64,000 nucleotides of DNA from Parasegetibacter sp. NRK P23 (GCF_023721715.1 NZ_JAMDLG010000001.1:3635784-3699783), one strand, 5' to 3'; positions 27,639 through 38,049 are shown, counted from the stretch's first letter. The notes: generated by a model not told the origin, from the letters alone. Program-made: numbers and translations.

Positions 27639-27675
27639 TTTCACGCAAAGAGCGCTAAGAAGCAAGGACGCAAGG
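27639..27675. repeat. Dispersed repeat, copy 1 (CACGCAAAG / AAGCAAGGACGCAAGG)
   Basis: It shares a 17-base exact block, GAAGCAAGGACGCAAGG (27659-27675), with the second copy at 53032-53067 and a looser TTTCACGC start. It resembles the CGCAAAG-type intergenic repeats I recall from many bacterial genomes. Confidence 0.65.
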
Positions 27676-27818
27676 CATTAGTGGGTTGGTGAGGGGTTCT
27701 TTGTTGGGGAGAATAGCATGTGGTTTTTTATTTGTCGTGGCGACGCAATGGGTTGCTGAGCATGCGGCGCTGTTGAGTAATTGGTGAAAGAAGAGCCTGA
27801 TTATTGATAGAGGCTTCA

Positions 27819-27861
27819 ATAAAAGAAAGGAGACACTCTACCATGAAGCGTCCCCTCTCTT
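27819..27861 (-). terminator. Intrinsic terminator for the phosphatase gene
   Basis: On the minus strand, bases 27861-27850 pair with 27834-27823 (12 pairs including two G-U). The loop is 15 bases and TTATT follows. It lies about 40 bases after the phosphatase stop. Confidence 0.65.
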
Positions 27862-27902
27862 ATTTAAACTGGTTGCAGTTACGCTACGGTGGAATCAATG
27901 CA

Positions 27903-28721
27903 TTATTGCAACGTGTACTTCTGCTTTAATACATTAATCTCTTTTGGGCCAACGCCCATTTCCTGTTGCATAAATTTTTCTACCGATCCGTATTCAGCAT
28001 TGATGGCGCTGAAGAAATTACGGATATGTTCGGGGCGAAGGTCCATTTCGGCCCTGATCTCCGCTTCGCTCATGCCAAAAGCCTGTTGCATGGGCTTGTA
28101 CCATTTGCCCATTATCGGTTCGAGATATACGTTAGAGGCCACGAAATCATCTTCAATGGTTTGCTGCGGAACGCCCAGCACATAAAGGAAAAGGGCGGAA
28201 GCCATTCCGGTACGGTCCCTGCCGCCGCTGCAATGGTAAAGGAGGGAAGATGTGTCGGGAAGGGAGAGCAGTTTCTGGAAAAGCGGGCGGTATCTTTCCC
28301 CGTAATATTGTACGCTGCGCTGCCCGTACATGTCCATCAGAAATCCTTTTTGTTTGATCTTTTGCGCCATTTGTTTCGGATCAGGCATGCTATCGCTGCC
28401 GGCCGGACTTAACGTGTAATCGGTATTGGGCAGCAGCCTGTCTTCAGCGGCGGCGGATTCTTTCTTTCCCCGGAAGTCGATCACGGTATAAATATGGTGA
28501 TTGGCCATCACCTGCATATCCGCGTCGGTCAGTTTGCTGATGTCTGCGCTGCGAAAAACCTTACCCGTGATAACCCTTTTGCCGTCGGCGGTTTTATACC
28601 CACCGGCATCACGGAAATTAACGGTTCCCTGCATGCGGATTACACGGGTAGCGCTGTCTTTTAATTGTGCGGCAGCGATCAGGGGAATAGTCATGGCGAT
28701 TGAAAAGATGATTTTTTTCAT
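27903..28721 (-). CDS. Secreted tyrosine-type protein phosphatase (Y_phosphatase3)
   Basis: 272 residues with a signal peptide ending IPLIAAAQ. The catalytic signature CX5R reads HCSGGRDRTGMAS near residue 165. NFRDAGGYKTADGKRV and VFRSADISKLTD are the N-terminal family blocks and VIDFRGKKE the general acid region. It acts in the periplasm, probably on phosphorylated small molecules or proteins. It follows the TonB receptor gene by about 100 bases in the same direction, so the two may form an uptake-and-dephosphorylation unit. Confidence 0.9.
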   Translation of the reverse strand: MKKIIFSIAMTIPLIAAAQLKDSATRVIRMQGTVNFRDAGGYKTADGKRVITGKVFRSADISKLTDADMQVMANHHIYTVIDFRGKKESAAAEDRLLPNTDYTLSPAGSDSMPDPKQMAQKIKQKGFLMDMYGQRSVQYYGERYRPLFQKLLSLPDTSSLLYHCSGGRDRTGMASALFLYVLGVPQQTIEDDFVASNVYLEPIMGKWYKPMQQAFGMSEAEIRAEMDLRPEHIRNFFSAINAEYGSVEKFMQQEMGVGPKEINVLKQKYTLQ

Positions 28722-28823
28722 GGAGAATTGTGTTGAAGATTCCTCCCCCGGATTGCTTTTCAGCAGCGGTGCTTACCGGAAGAGGAAGGTGAATAATTGT
28801 TGAAATAGTTGATACTTCCAGAA

Positions 28824-31688
28824 CTACTTGATGATGTCCCAGCGGATCCCGGCCTGTCCGCGGGCGCCGTACCATTCGGTCATGGTCACCCTGCGTTTAT
28901 CGCCCATATAGGTGCGGAGGGGTTCGTCGGTCAGGTTATTCAATTCCACGAAGGCTTTGATGCGTGGCGTAATGCCTACGGTGGCGGAAGCGTCGATCGT
29001 GAAGTTCTTATCGGTCCAGATGTAGAAGTCAGGACCCAGTTGCTGGTTGATGGTTTCCACTGATTTGCCGCGGTAGTTCCCTGCGAGCCTTACCATTACA
29101 CCGTTTCTTTCATAAAAGAGGATGGCGTTGAAAAGGTTTTTCGATTGGTTGGGCAGGCTGGTTTCATCCATTACTTTTTGTGTGCCGGTGGTGCGCGGAA
29201 CCTTCACTTTACTGTTGATGAACGTATAGTTGAAGTCTACGCCGAACCCGCTCCAGAAGCCTTTCAGGAAGCTGAAGCGTTTATTAATGCCGGCTTCAAA
29301 CCCGTAAAGTGAGGCGTTCTCCAGGTTGGCGGCTGAAGTGAGCACATAATTATTGCCCCCTTCATTGTAGAATGTTTTATCGCTGAAGATCACGTTCCTG
29401 ATATCCTTGTAGAAGGCACCGCCTGAAAGCAGTCCGATGTTAGAGAAATAGTATTCTCCCATCAGGTCGAAATTGTGGGCGAAAGTTGGTTTCAGGTCCG
29501 GATTTCCTTTGGTGATAGTGATCGGGTTCTTCGTGTTGTCAATCGATTCACCCGGGGTAAGGTCATTGAAATTCGCCCGCACGAATGTTTTGGTGTAGGC
29601 CGCACGGATATTGGCCTGTGGGGCCAGGTTGTATTTCAGGTGCGCCATCGGCAATAACGCGTTGTAGTTATTTTTTACGGTAACCGGAGCGATCACTACC
29701 TGCGAACCCGCATTGGTGGAAGCTTTGGAGCCATCCAGTTCCAGTGCCGTGTATTCATTCCTTACACCAGCCACGATCTTGAGTTTTTCCGTGGCATCTA
29801 TTTCAGCCATGGCGTAACCGGCGAAAACATCTTCCGTACCGGAATAGTAGTTCGTGGCGTTGGTTTTAGAGGTATAGTTCCCGAAACCATGCTCTTTCTG
29901 AAAAGAAGTGTCGAAGAAGTTGAACAGTTGCTGTTTGGAAATCGGGTCTACCATATACTGGTTGTAATTCCCGTTCATCCCCTTGAAGTAACCGTTGCCT
30001 TGAGGGAATTCTGCTCTTTCAAGTTGCGACAGCGAAAGCAATGCCGGAGAATTTGGAATGCCAAGCGCTGCGCCGGGGAGAAAAACAAGGTTGGAACCGA
30101 ACGTGCTTTCACGGTATTTGTGCCGGTATTTTCCCCCGAACTTAATATTCACCTTTGCAGACGCGTTAACTTTGAAATTGAACTGCGCGGTCTTATCCTG
30201 TTCCTTCGTATCAAGTTGCGCGATCACCAGTTGTTGCAGGGTAAGCTTAGACGCATCCATTGTTTCAGCAGGGTTCTTCAATCCGGCATCGAAAGAGAGC
30301 GGATCACCACCTGTGCCATCAGGGGAATCAAAGCTCCAGTATCTTTTCCCATCAGAAGAGAGGTTGTTGAATCCCCCGGTGATGCGTTGGCGGAAAGTAG
30401 CGATGGGCAAACCTTTCACACCACTGGTGGGCGGGGTTTCAAGGAAATACTGGGACAGGTAGTTGCTGGCCGACCAATCCATTTTTACCCTAGCCGAGAG
30501 CTGGTGTTCACCGCCCAGCTCCGCACCATTGAGCCTGGTCTGGTAATGAGAGTAACGGTAGTTGTACTGGTAACGGCTGGCGGTGTAATCAATGTAGGAT
30601 TCGTATACGGGACGGATATCGTTGAACTTATCCATCAACCCGCGGAAGAACAGTTTGTTGGAAGCGTTGAACTTGTATTCAAGTCCCAGGTTGGCGCCAT
30701 AGGTCTGGCGTTTGCCCATGTAACGCTTGAACATCACGTTGTTGATGGACTTTTGCTGAACGGGGTCGGCCAGGCCGGTATTGTAGCTCACGTCGTAGCT
30801 ATCGGTTCCCCATTGGCGGTCCCAGATGGCGCCGGCTATGATCACACCGAGTTTGTCTTTGAAGAACCGGTCGCCGTATACCAGGGAGGCGTTGTAGGTG
30901 CCGTTTTGTGAGAAGTTGTTGTATCCGCCGGCCAGGCTGGCGTTGAGTTGCCGTTTCAACGGAGCGGTGCGCGTAATAAAGTTGACGGAACCACCGATGG
31001 CATCGCCCTCCCAATCGGGTGTGAGCGCCTTGGCGACCTGCACATACTGGATGATTTCGGAGGGTACGGCATCCAATACGGAGGAACGGTTTCCGAGTAC
31101 GTTTGAGCTGGGCAACCGGCTGCCGTTGAACATGGTGGAGGTCCAGGCGAAAGGAGTGCCCCGCACCGTGGCGGCATCGGCTTCCCCGTGGTAGCGGGCC
31201 ACGGCCACACCCTGCATGCGTTGCACGGCTTCGGCGGCGTTACGGTCGGGCAGTTTCCCGATTGCGTCGGCGGCGATCACATCCATGATCGCAAGGGAAT
31301 TCTTTTTGATGTTATACGCCTTCATTTGGGAGGGGGCCATGGTTCCTTTCACCACCACTTCCCCGAGGTTGCTGCCTGCGGGTTTCAGTTCCAGCACACC
31401 GGCATCGTTCACCCCTTCTTTCACGGTCATTTCCCGGGAAAATGTTTCGTGGCCGATGTAGGAAACGACTAAAGTAATTTTCCCGGTAACGGCGCACTTT
31501 AATGTAAAGCTTCCATCCAGGGAGGAGGAAGCGGTTTCTTTCCGGCCTTCCAGGGAAATGGTGGCACCCGGTAACTGACCATCCTTATTGGTCACGGTAC
31601 CCTTAATAACCTGAGCCTTTAAACCGGTGACCCCTCCTGTGGTGAGTACCAGTAAAAGCCAGTTCCGCAGCAGTTGATTCTTCCACAT
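28824..31688 (-). CDS. TonB-dependent receptor
   Basis: 954 residues from the ATG at 31688 (MWKNQLLRNW), which places a signal peptide first; an upstream Met at 31775 would add 29 poor residues. A carboxypeptidase-D-like domain (VIKGTVTNKDGQLPGATISL), a plug (DVIAADAIGKLPDRNAAEAV, ATVRGTPFAWTSTMFNG) and a barrel ending GQAGIRWDIIK are present. The plug motifs resemble the TIGR01782-type receptors. The substrate is unknown; the neighbouring phosphatase hints at a phosphorylated ligand. Confidence 0.93.
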   Translation of the reverse strand: MWKNQLLRNWLLLVLTTGGVTGLKAQVIKGTVTNKDGQLPGATISLEGRKETASSSLDGSFTLKCAVTGKITLVVSYIGHETFSREMTVKEGVNDAGVLELKPAGSNLGEVVVKGTMAPSQMKAYNIKKNSLAIMDVIAADAIGKLPDRNAAEAVQRMQGVAVARYHGEADAATVRGTPFAWTSTMFNGSRLPSSNVLGNRSSVLDAVPSEIIQYVQVAKALTPDWEGDAIGGSVNFITRTAPLKRQLNASLAGGYNNFSQNGTYNASLVYGDRFFKDKLGVIIAGAIWDRQWGTDSYDVSYNTGLADPVQQKSINNVMFKRYMGKRQTYGANLGLEYKFNASNKLFFRGLMDKFNDIRPVYESYIDYTASRYQYNYRYSHYQTRLNGAELGGEHQLSARVKMDWSASNYLSQYFLETPPTSGVKGLPIATFRQRITGGFNNLSSDGKRYWSFDSPDGTGGDPLSFDAGLKNPAETMDASKLTLQQLVIAQLDTKEQDKTAQFNFKVNASAKVNIKFGGKYRHKYRESTFGSNLVFLPGAALGIPNSPALLSLSQLERAEFPQGNGYFKGMNGNYNQYMVDPISKQQLFNFFDTSFQKEHGFGNYTSKTNATNYYSGTEDVFAGYAMAEIDATEKLKIVAGVRNEYTALELDGSKASTNAGSQVVIAPVTVKNNYNALLPMAHLKYNLAPQANIRAAYTKTFVRANFNDLTPGESIDNTKNPITITKGNPDLKPTFAHNFDLMGEYYFSNIGLLSGGAFYKDIRNVIFSDKTFYNEGGNNYVLTSAANLENASLYGFEAGINKRFSFLKGFWSGFGVDFNYTFINSKVKVPRTTGTQKVMDETSLPNQSKNLFNAILFYERNGVMVRLAGNYRGKSVETINQQLGPDFYIWTDKNFTIDASATVGITPRIKAFVELNNLTDEPLRTYMGDKRRVTMTEWYGARGQAGIRWDIIK

Positions 31689-31829
31689 ACAAAAAATATT
31701 TGTCACAAAACTGAAGGAAGGAAGCTGGCTGACCGTCCGAACGGGTAGGCCTGAACATTCTGGACGGCTATGCACTTATATGTTTTGATTATCAATCACT
31801 TGCGGAGGTTATGGAAATATTACCATTCT

Positions 31830-33011
31830 TTATCCATACGCCGCTATTCCTGTTTCGGCGGTGGCGCGGCGCTCCAGTTTCAGGTATTCCGAAGGCGTTT
31901 GTCCGGTGTGTTTCTTGAAATACTGGTTGAAGGAAGATTTGGAATTGAAGCCCGCCTCGAAAGCCAGGGAGAGGATATTTGGGGAGACACCCTGTTGCTT
32001 ACACCGGTTGAATAAACGGATCACTTCTTTTACCCTGAACTCGTTAACAAACTGGTAGAACGTTTTTTCAAGGTGCTGGTTCAGCACCTCCGAAACCAGG
32101 TTACGCGGCACTTGAAGTGCAGTGGCGAGTTTCTCCAAAGTAAGATCAGGATCGGTATAACGTTTCGACCGTTCCATCGCCAGCAGTAATTTATCGGCTA
32201 CCTGTCGCCTCAGCTCAAGATCAGCCTGGGCCGCTTTTCGGGCAATGTGGAGCTCTTTTTCTTCCGGCACCAATAAGGTCTCCGTAATGGGTTCCGTTGG
32301 CTGAACCTGTTCTTCAGCCATGCACTCACCCGAAACCACCTGCTCCTGGAACAGCCTGAACTTCAGGATGGAAATGCAGATGACGATGATATTGGAATAC
32401 GCGACCACCCGGATGACGATGATGCGGGTTTCCACGGAAAACAACCCCATATTATCGGCGATATTGTTCATCAGCCAGATGATATTAGGTACCACCAGGA
32501 AGAGCTTGGCCATCCGCCGGATGAGTTTGCGCTCCGATGCCCAGAACGACGGTAAGGTGTTGCTCTTATTAAGTACCAGCAAGGGATAGATAAGGAAGGA
32601 CGCTATAATCAGGCGCTCGGTGGAGCGGTTGTACATGTCTATGTACCGGCTCATGCTTTTTACACCTTCATTTACAATACCATAAGTAATGGCCAGGTAT
32701 GCACCCGCGGCCAGTAACGTGGGGAGCAGCAGGAACCATTGTTTGGCAGGTACGTACTTGTCGTTGTGCACTTTTTGCGCGTACATCCACAACAGGGGAC
32801 CGTAGGCAAGATCGATAAATGTATTGAATCCCGCTTTCAGCTCCATGCTCCCGGAGAATCCGTATATCACGAATTTGATGGAGAGATGGGCGCACATACA
32901 GGCCAGCATCCATCCCAGCAGGCTGTCGGCGGGTCTTCTTTTGTGGCCCGCGGCCAGCATTCCCAGGGCAATCAGCGCCTGGAAAGCCCCGATGATGAGT
33001 AGGTATTGCAT
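31830..33011 (-). CDS. Membrane-bound AraC family regulator
   Basis: 393 residues. Six to seven hydrophobic helices fill residues 1-225. The C-terminal third is an AraC/XylS DNA-binding domain with two helix-turn-helix units (TLEKLATALQVPRNLVSEVL and SPNILSLAFEAGFNSKSSFNQYF, then GQTPSEYLK). It probably senses a signal in or across the membrane. It lies upstream of the TonB receptor and phosphatase and is their likely regulator. Confidence 0.9.
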   Translation of the reverse strand: MQYLLIIGAFQALIALGMLAAGHKRRPADSLLGWMLACMCAHLSIKFVIYGFSGSMELKAGFNTFIDLAYGPLLWMYAQKVHNDKYVPAKQWFLLLPTLLAAGAYLAITYGIVNEGVKSMSRYIDMYNRSTERLIIASFLIYPLLVLNKSNTLPSFWASERKLIRRMAKLFLVVPNIIWLMNNIADNMGLFSVETRIIVIRVVAYSNIIVICISILKFRLFQEQVVSGECMAEEQVQPTEPITETLLVPEEKELHIARKAAQADLELRRQVADKLLLAMERSKRYTDPDLTLEKLATALQVPRNLVSEVLNQHLEKTFYQFVNEFRVKEVIRLFNRCKQQGVSPNILSLAFEAGFNSKSSFNQYFKKHTGQTPSEYLKLERRATAETGIAAYG

Positions 33012-33056
33012 GGGGGCAAGGTAGGAAGGGAATGTTACCTGTGGGTTAAGGGGCGA

Positions 33057-36000
33057 TTACTTTACCTGCACGATTTCCAGCAATTTATCGTATGTTTTTA
33101 CGAACGAGTAAAGAATATCCTTCCCTGCAATGGCTTTAAAATGTTTTTCAGCACAATGAATCTTCAGGTCTTCAATACCCCTCAGTTCTAATTCATGCTC
33201 CGTGCCCTTTGTTTCTGCCACGAAATAGATGTGACGAACTTTCTTTTCATCAAATACAATCGCCCAGTCTGGACTATAGTTCGCAATAGGTGTGGTAATA
33301 TGAAAGCTTTTAGGAAGTTTGGCATATACGGAAACCTCCGCACTTTTCTCAAGCGCTTCAGCGAAACTGGCTTCCGTATCTGAATCTGTTGTAAGGTAAT
33401 CGTAGATATGTTTTTTAAGCTGCTGTTGATTCCGTATTACCAGCCGGTCGTTGGTAAAAATAGCCGCGGCATCGTGCTTTTCATCGGTTTTGTGGTAAAC
33501 AATATTGTGAATTATCAGGCTGGCTTTGGTCTCATTGATCAGGTGCGAGGTATTGGCAATAAACGCTTCCGGATTGATAGCAACCATGTTGAATTTCTCC
33601 AGCTTAATGGCTTTAAGTATCCGCACAATGGTTTTTCTTGTAAGATTTGTATACCTCACTATTTCTCCCACCACATCATAGCGGCTGTAAGTTGTCTTTG
33701 TCAAAAGTTTATGTGTTGCTCTTCCAGTTTCACTGAATGCCTCACCCTGTTCAAGTTGTTCTTTGGTGGTTTTTTCAAGACTTCCGCTTTTCACTTCATA
33801 GGTACTTTCGGCAACGAAAAGCCTATTGTTCAGTCTTTGTATACTTTCGGTGATAAGTTTCTCCGTATTGAATGCAACCTCGTAAATCGTTTTATGGCTG
33901 ATCCTTTTCCAGAGCTCCTGGAATTCCTGTTTGTGAAAATTCGGGTTTAACGCAACCGGTGCCTGATGGCGTTCATTTTCTGGTTCAATAGAAGAAGGTG
34001 TAAATACGGAGAGTAACAAAAGTTGTACACTATCTCGGAAAGGCTCCAGGTTCACAGGTAATGGGAAAGCACCTTCTTCCACAGCGCTCCTTCCGTATTC
34101 AGTAAACTGATCGTCATCATCCAGAATGTCATTTTTATAGAGAAGTTTATTTAATTTTCTTGCAGTATCCTCATCCAGGCGGAGTTGGTTTCCCTGTGCA
34201 TCAGTTACAATCCTTCCAGTGATGAAATCTACAGAAACCTTTACTGGTCTTCCTTTTAATGTTTCCGCAATTTCGGTTTGCAGACCTTCTGCAAACTGTT
34301 CATAACTTTCTGCCGCAATAATGGTGAGCCTGTTAATGTCATGCACCTCTTCTCCAACGGTTTCAAAATCCTGCCGTATGCCATGTTGGTTCACACACAA
34401 ACGCATTCCCCGCCCCACTTCCTGGCGGCGCCTATGTGTGCTGTATCCCGGAGTTGTACCTCCTTTCAGCGCGCAAATCTGGAAAACATTCGGGTTGTCC
34501 CATCCTTCCTTTAAGGCAGAATGAGAAAAGAGGAACCTTACCGGCTCTTTAAAATCAAGAAGGCGTTCTTTATTCTTCATGATCAGATCGAACGCTTCCT
34601 TGTCATCGGAATCAACATCTTCCGGCTTCTTTCCTTTTCTGATAACCGGGTCGGTGAGTCGTTTCTGTTTATCCAGGGAAAAGTAGCCGTCATGTACTGA
34701 AGTTGCAGCATCTCTGCGCAGGTAGTCGGCATACTCCGGAAGAAGTTGTTCTTCCTGCAATAATTCCTGGACCACCGCCTGATATTCTTCTTCAAAAACA
34801 CGTGCATACATACCGGGCTCAAAACCTCCACCTTCAGGATAAATGCGGTATTTTTCTACAGCATCAATAAAAAAAAGTGACAACACCTTAATGCCTTTTA
34901 TAAAAAGCTGCTTTTCCCGCTGAAGATGAGAGAGGATTGTTTCTCTGATCTGAATCCTCCGGAAAGCTTCACCTTCGCTGCCCGCCCCAATCATTTCACC
35001 GGCAAACAATTCCTGGCCGTTGATTTCTATTTTATTGAGGTATCCGTCGATGTGCTGCAGGATACAATGCTCGTACTGGGGCATTTCGCCTGAAAGCTGG
35101 AATAAATTTGCGCCCGCTTTGAGTTTTTGACGGACCCGTTTTATCCCTGTCGAGGTTCTTTTTTCAAATTCCACCATTGCCTGGGGATTGCCTTTCCCGA
35201 GAACAACCTGTTCCAGGTAAAGGTAACCATCAGCTCCAGACACATTCCTGATATTGATTCCTTTTACCTGTATCTTTTTTACCAGTTTCTGGTTGTATGC
35301 GTCCAGTGCGTCCAGGCGAAATACTTTATTGTATTCCTGTTTGTGCGTTGCGGAATAACGTAGCGTAAAAAGGGGATGGAAATCCTGCATGCTTTCCAGC
35401 GTCTTTTCTCCATCAACCGACTGTGGCTCGTCGATAATAAGAACCGGATTCGTTTGTGCGATCACCTCTATTGGGCGGCGTGTTGAGAAATCGTCCAGTT
35501 CCATATAAATTCTCCGGGCATCTTTCCCCCTGGCATTAAAAGCCTGTGTGTTGATCACCATCACACTTATATTTCCCGAAGAAGCGAACTGGTCTATGTG
35601 CTGGGGATTTGCTGAATTATAGATGTAAGCCCTTATTTTATGGCCGTATATTTCCTGGAAGTGATCCTGGGTTATTTCGAATGTTTTGAACACACCCTCA
35701 CGTATGGCGATACTGGGAACAATCACCAAAAATTTACTCCAGCCAAACTGCCTGTACAGCTCATACATGGTGCGTATATAGGTGTACGTTTTCCCCGTTC
35801 CTGTTTCCATTTCAATGGTAAGATGGCATCCTTCCGTATTGTATTTTGGAAATTCCAGTTTGTCGCTAACCTGAAGGTTATTATCCCGCTGCACCTGTTG
35901 AATATTCCGCAAAAGTTGCAGGGGAGAAAGTTCTAACGGCGCATTGCGGTAACCGATCCGCTCCATCAGGTCTTCTTCAAAAGCCAGTGGCAAAACGCCT

Positions 36001-36146
36001 GTTGCGATATCACGTGCGCGCATTAACAGGTCCTGGCCATTTACCACCTGAAAAGCATCTGAGCGGCGTGGCTGACCTTCAAAACATTTTGTAACGGCAT
36101 CAACCGCACTAAGCTGGAAAGATTGCTTTTTGAATTGCAGTTTCAT
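33057..36146 (-). CDS. res: Type III restriction enzyme, Res subunit
   Basis: 1029 residues. Helicase motifs are clear: Walker A in METGTGKTYTYI near residue 117, the DEAD-box variant LIIDEPQSV near 230, LRYSATH, and motif VI in RRRQEVGRGMRL. The C-terminal nuclease shows PDWAIVFDEKKVRHIY and FVAETKG (PD-ExK). The subunit needs Mod and ATP and cuts near an unmethylated site after translocation. Its start lies 4 bases after the mod stop. The full length looks intact. Confidence 0.96.
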   Translation of the reverse strand: MKLQFKKQSFQLSAVDAVTKCFEGQPRRSDAFQVVNGQDLLMRARDIATGVLPLAFEEDLMERIGYRNAPLELSPLQLLRNIQQVQRDNNLQVSDKLEFPKYNTEGCHLTIEMETGTGKTYTYIRTMYELYRQFGWSKFLVIVPSIAIREGVFKTFEITQDHFQEIYGHKIRAYIYNSANPQHIDQFASSGNISVMVINTQAFNARGKDARRIYMELDDFSTRRPIEVIAQTNPVLIIDEPQSVDGEKTLESMQDFHPLFTLRYSATHKQEYNKVFRLDALDAYNQKLVKKIQVKGINIRNVSGADGYLYLEQVVLGKGNPQAMVEFEKRTSTGIKRVRQKLKAGANLFQLSGEMPQYEHCILQHIDGYLNKIEINGQELFAGEMIGAGSEGEAFRRIQIRETILSHLQREKQLFIKGIKVLSLFFIDAVEKYRIYPEGGGFEPGMYARVFEEEYQAVVQELLQEEQLLPEYADYLRRDAATSVHDGYFSLDKQKRLTDPVIRKGKKPEDVDSDDKEAFDLIMKNKERLLDFKEPVRFLFSHSALKEGWDNPNVFQICALKGGTTPGYSTHRRRQEVGRGMRLCVNQHGIRQDFETVGEEVHDINRLTIIAAESYEQFAEGLQTEIAETLKGRPVKVSVDFITGRIVTDAQGNQLRLDEDTARKLNKLLYKNDILDDDDQFTEYGRSAVEEGAFPLPVNLEPFRDSVQLLLLSVFTPSSIEPENERHQAPVALNPNFHKQEFQELWKRISHKTIYEVAFNTEKLITESIQRLNNRLFVAESTYEVKSGSLEKTTKEQLEQGEAFSETGRATHKLLTKTTYSRYDVVGEIVRYTNLTRKTIVRILKAIKLEKFNMVAINPEAFIANTSHLINETKASLIIHNIVYHKTDEKHDAAAIFTNDRLVIRNQQQLKKHIYDYLTTDSDTEASFAEALEKSAEVSVYAKLPKSFHITTPIANYSPDWAIVFDEKKVRHIYFVAETKGTEHELELRGIEDLKIHCAEKHFKAIAGKDILYSFVKTYDKLLEIVQVK

Positions 36147-36150
36147 AGGA

Positions 36151-38037
36151 TCAGATTACACGCATTTCTAAGGAAGGCTTCAGTTGTTTCAGCAGTTGCT
36201 TCACATTCTCTTTGGCCGTATCGTCGGAAAAAGAGGCATCACGGAATACGATCCGCTCCACAGCAGTGAGGTCGGCACTTTTAATGAATGTTTCGTTGAT
36301 GCCGGAATCAAAACAGGCCATTAATGTGCCATCGTTTGCGAGCAGCACCTCTTTCCCGGCTACTTCTTTCCTGTCGATCTTTACGGAGAGCGGAAGGCCC
36401 AGGCTCAACATCACCTGAACCAACAGGTCCAGCGCTGTCCGGCCGGGTTTAATATTATCCGCAAAAAGTTCCAGCTGATCCTGCTTAAATACTTCCGGCG
36501 CATAATACACATCCCTCATATTGCTATCATCGAGGCGAAAAACACGGAACCCATAGTCGATGGCAGCGCCGGTATCTTCTTTTATTTTACGCGCGGCACG
36601 CCTGATCCTTTCTTTTCCAATAGCACAAATGTTATCGTACCCCGCTTTGTGAGCCTCGCTGGCCTCCGGTGTTTTTTCGGGCAGCTGTACCATGATAAAG
36701 CGGCGCGAACCTCCATCTTCCGCATTCAATTGCATCACGGCATGGGCCGTGGTGGCAGAACCGGAGAAGAAGTCGAGGATGATGGAGTTGGGGGAAGAGG
36801 CGATCTGAGCAATCAGAATCTGCAATAATGATACAGGTTTTGAATAGTCAAACATATTTCCCCCAAGTAGATTCTGCATAATTTTTGTAGCCTCAGTGTT
36901 TAGGCCCACTTTATCGATCAATATGGAGGAGAGAGGGTTTTGGGAACTTTTTAATTCATGCTGAAATCTTTTCTGCATTGGGCGCCTCGTTACATCTTCT
37001 GGAAAGATTACACGTTTTTCTCTAATCATTTTATCCATTGACTCTGGAATGAAAGCCCAAACACGATTTGGATTGTAGGGATAAACATGATTAGTTGAGG
37101 GATCTACTAAATCGTAAGCCTGATTGGGGCGCATAGAGGCAGTCATTCCAACAGTAAGGTCTCCTAATACCCATGGTCCGCGGGGATCATTATCTGGATT
37201 GGAATAACTCTTAAAATCTTTTTCTATTCCAGTGAAGCCAATTAACGCACCCTTTTGATAACATACAACATACTCATGGTCTGTAGATACGTTGTTGTCG
37301 GCCATTGCCGAAGAAGCTCTTCTTTTCCATATTAGTTTAGCCACAAAATTCCTTTCCCCAAAAACCTCATCACAAATCTTTCTCAGGTTATGAACTTCAT
37401 TGTCATCAATAGAAATAAAAATTACGCCGTCCTCCGTAAGCAGGTTACGTGCCAGCTTCAAACGTGGATACATCATACTTAACCAGTCGGAATGGTAGCG
37501 CCCGCTGTTATCGGGGTTACTTACCAGTCGTTGGTGGTATTCATTGGTGAGCCCGCTTTCTGCTCTGAATAGTTCGCTGTCTTGCGCAAAATTGTCTTTA
37601 TAAACGAAGTCCTTCCCCGTATTGTAAGGCGGATCTATATAAATCATTTTTATTTTCCCTACATAGCTTTCCTGGAGCAGTTTCAGCACTTCGAGGTTGT
37701 CGCCTTCTATATAAACGTTTTCTGTGGTATCGAAATCAATAGATTCATCCACGGCCGGGCGCAAGGTACGTGTGGTTTTAAGATTGGCGGCAACAATGGC
37801 TTCTCTTTTGCCGGGCCATTCCAGGCGGTAACGCTCTTTGGTTCCTTCCACCACTTTTCCGTTTAACTCCTGCCTCAGCAGATCAAGGTCTACCGAAAGT
37901 CCCGCAGCTGATTCAGTTACACAATGGGGGAATAAAGCCGCCAGTTTTTGAATGTTTTCTTGAATAAGGTCAGGCGAGCTCATGGTAACTTGAATGGGTG
38001 AATCGGTTTGGTGCATGGTTTGTTTGGTGATGAGCAT
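36151..38037 (-). CDS. mod: Type III DNA methyltransferase, Mod subunit
   Basis: 628 residues (Met1 at 38037; Met8 and Met19 at 38016 and 37983 are alternatives, and Met19 opens the conserved SSPDLIQENIQKLAALFPHC stretch). The catalytic motif DPPYNTGKDFVYKDNF lies near residue 135 and the SAM site DFFSGSATTAHAVM near 420, the beta-class order. The region between them (about residues 215-400) is the target-recognition domain and is visibly AT-richer than its flanks. It methylates adenine and gives specificity to the Mod-Res complex. Confidence 0.96.
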   Translation of the reverse strand: MLITKQTMHQTDSPIQVTMSSPDLIQENIQKLAALFPHCVTESAAGLSVDLDLLRQELNGKVVEGTKERYRLEWPGKREAIVAANLKTTRTLRPAVDESIDFDTTENVYIEGDNLEVLKLLQESYVGKIKMIYIDPPYNTGKDFVYKDNFAQDSELFRAESGLTNEYHQRLVSNPDNSGRYHSDWLSMMYPRLKLARNLLTEDGVIFISIDDNEVHNLRKICDEVFGERNFVAKLIWKRRASSAMADNNVSTDHEYVVCYQKGALIGFTGIEKDFKSYSNPDNDPRGPWVLGDLTVGMTASMRPNQAYDLVDPSTNHVYPYNPNRVWAFIPESMDKMIREKRVIFPEDVTRRPMQKRFQHELKSSQNPLSSILIDKVGLNTEATKIMQNLLGGNMFDYSKPVSLLQILIAQIASSPNSIILDFFSGSATTAHAVMQLNAEDGGSRRFIMVQLPEKTPEASEAHKAGYDNICAIGKERIRRAARKIKEDTGAAIDYGFRVFRLDDSNMRDVYYAPEVFKQDQLELFADNIKPGRTALDLLVQVMLSLGLPLSVKIDRKEVAGKEVLLANDGTLMACFDSGINETFIKSADLTAVERIVFRDASFSDDTAKENVKQLLKQLKPSLEMRVI

Positions 38038-38049
38038 CTGAAAAAAGGT

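Larger units (their letters stand above)
27479..27902. other. 424-base intergenic region with repeat and terminator
   Basis: No ORF of interest. It contains a dispersed repeat at 27639-27675 and a terminator at 27819-27861. The first 110 bases (to about 27590) should hold the promoter of the barrel gene; no clear TAnnTTTG element was picked out there. Confidence 0.6.
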
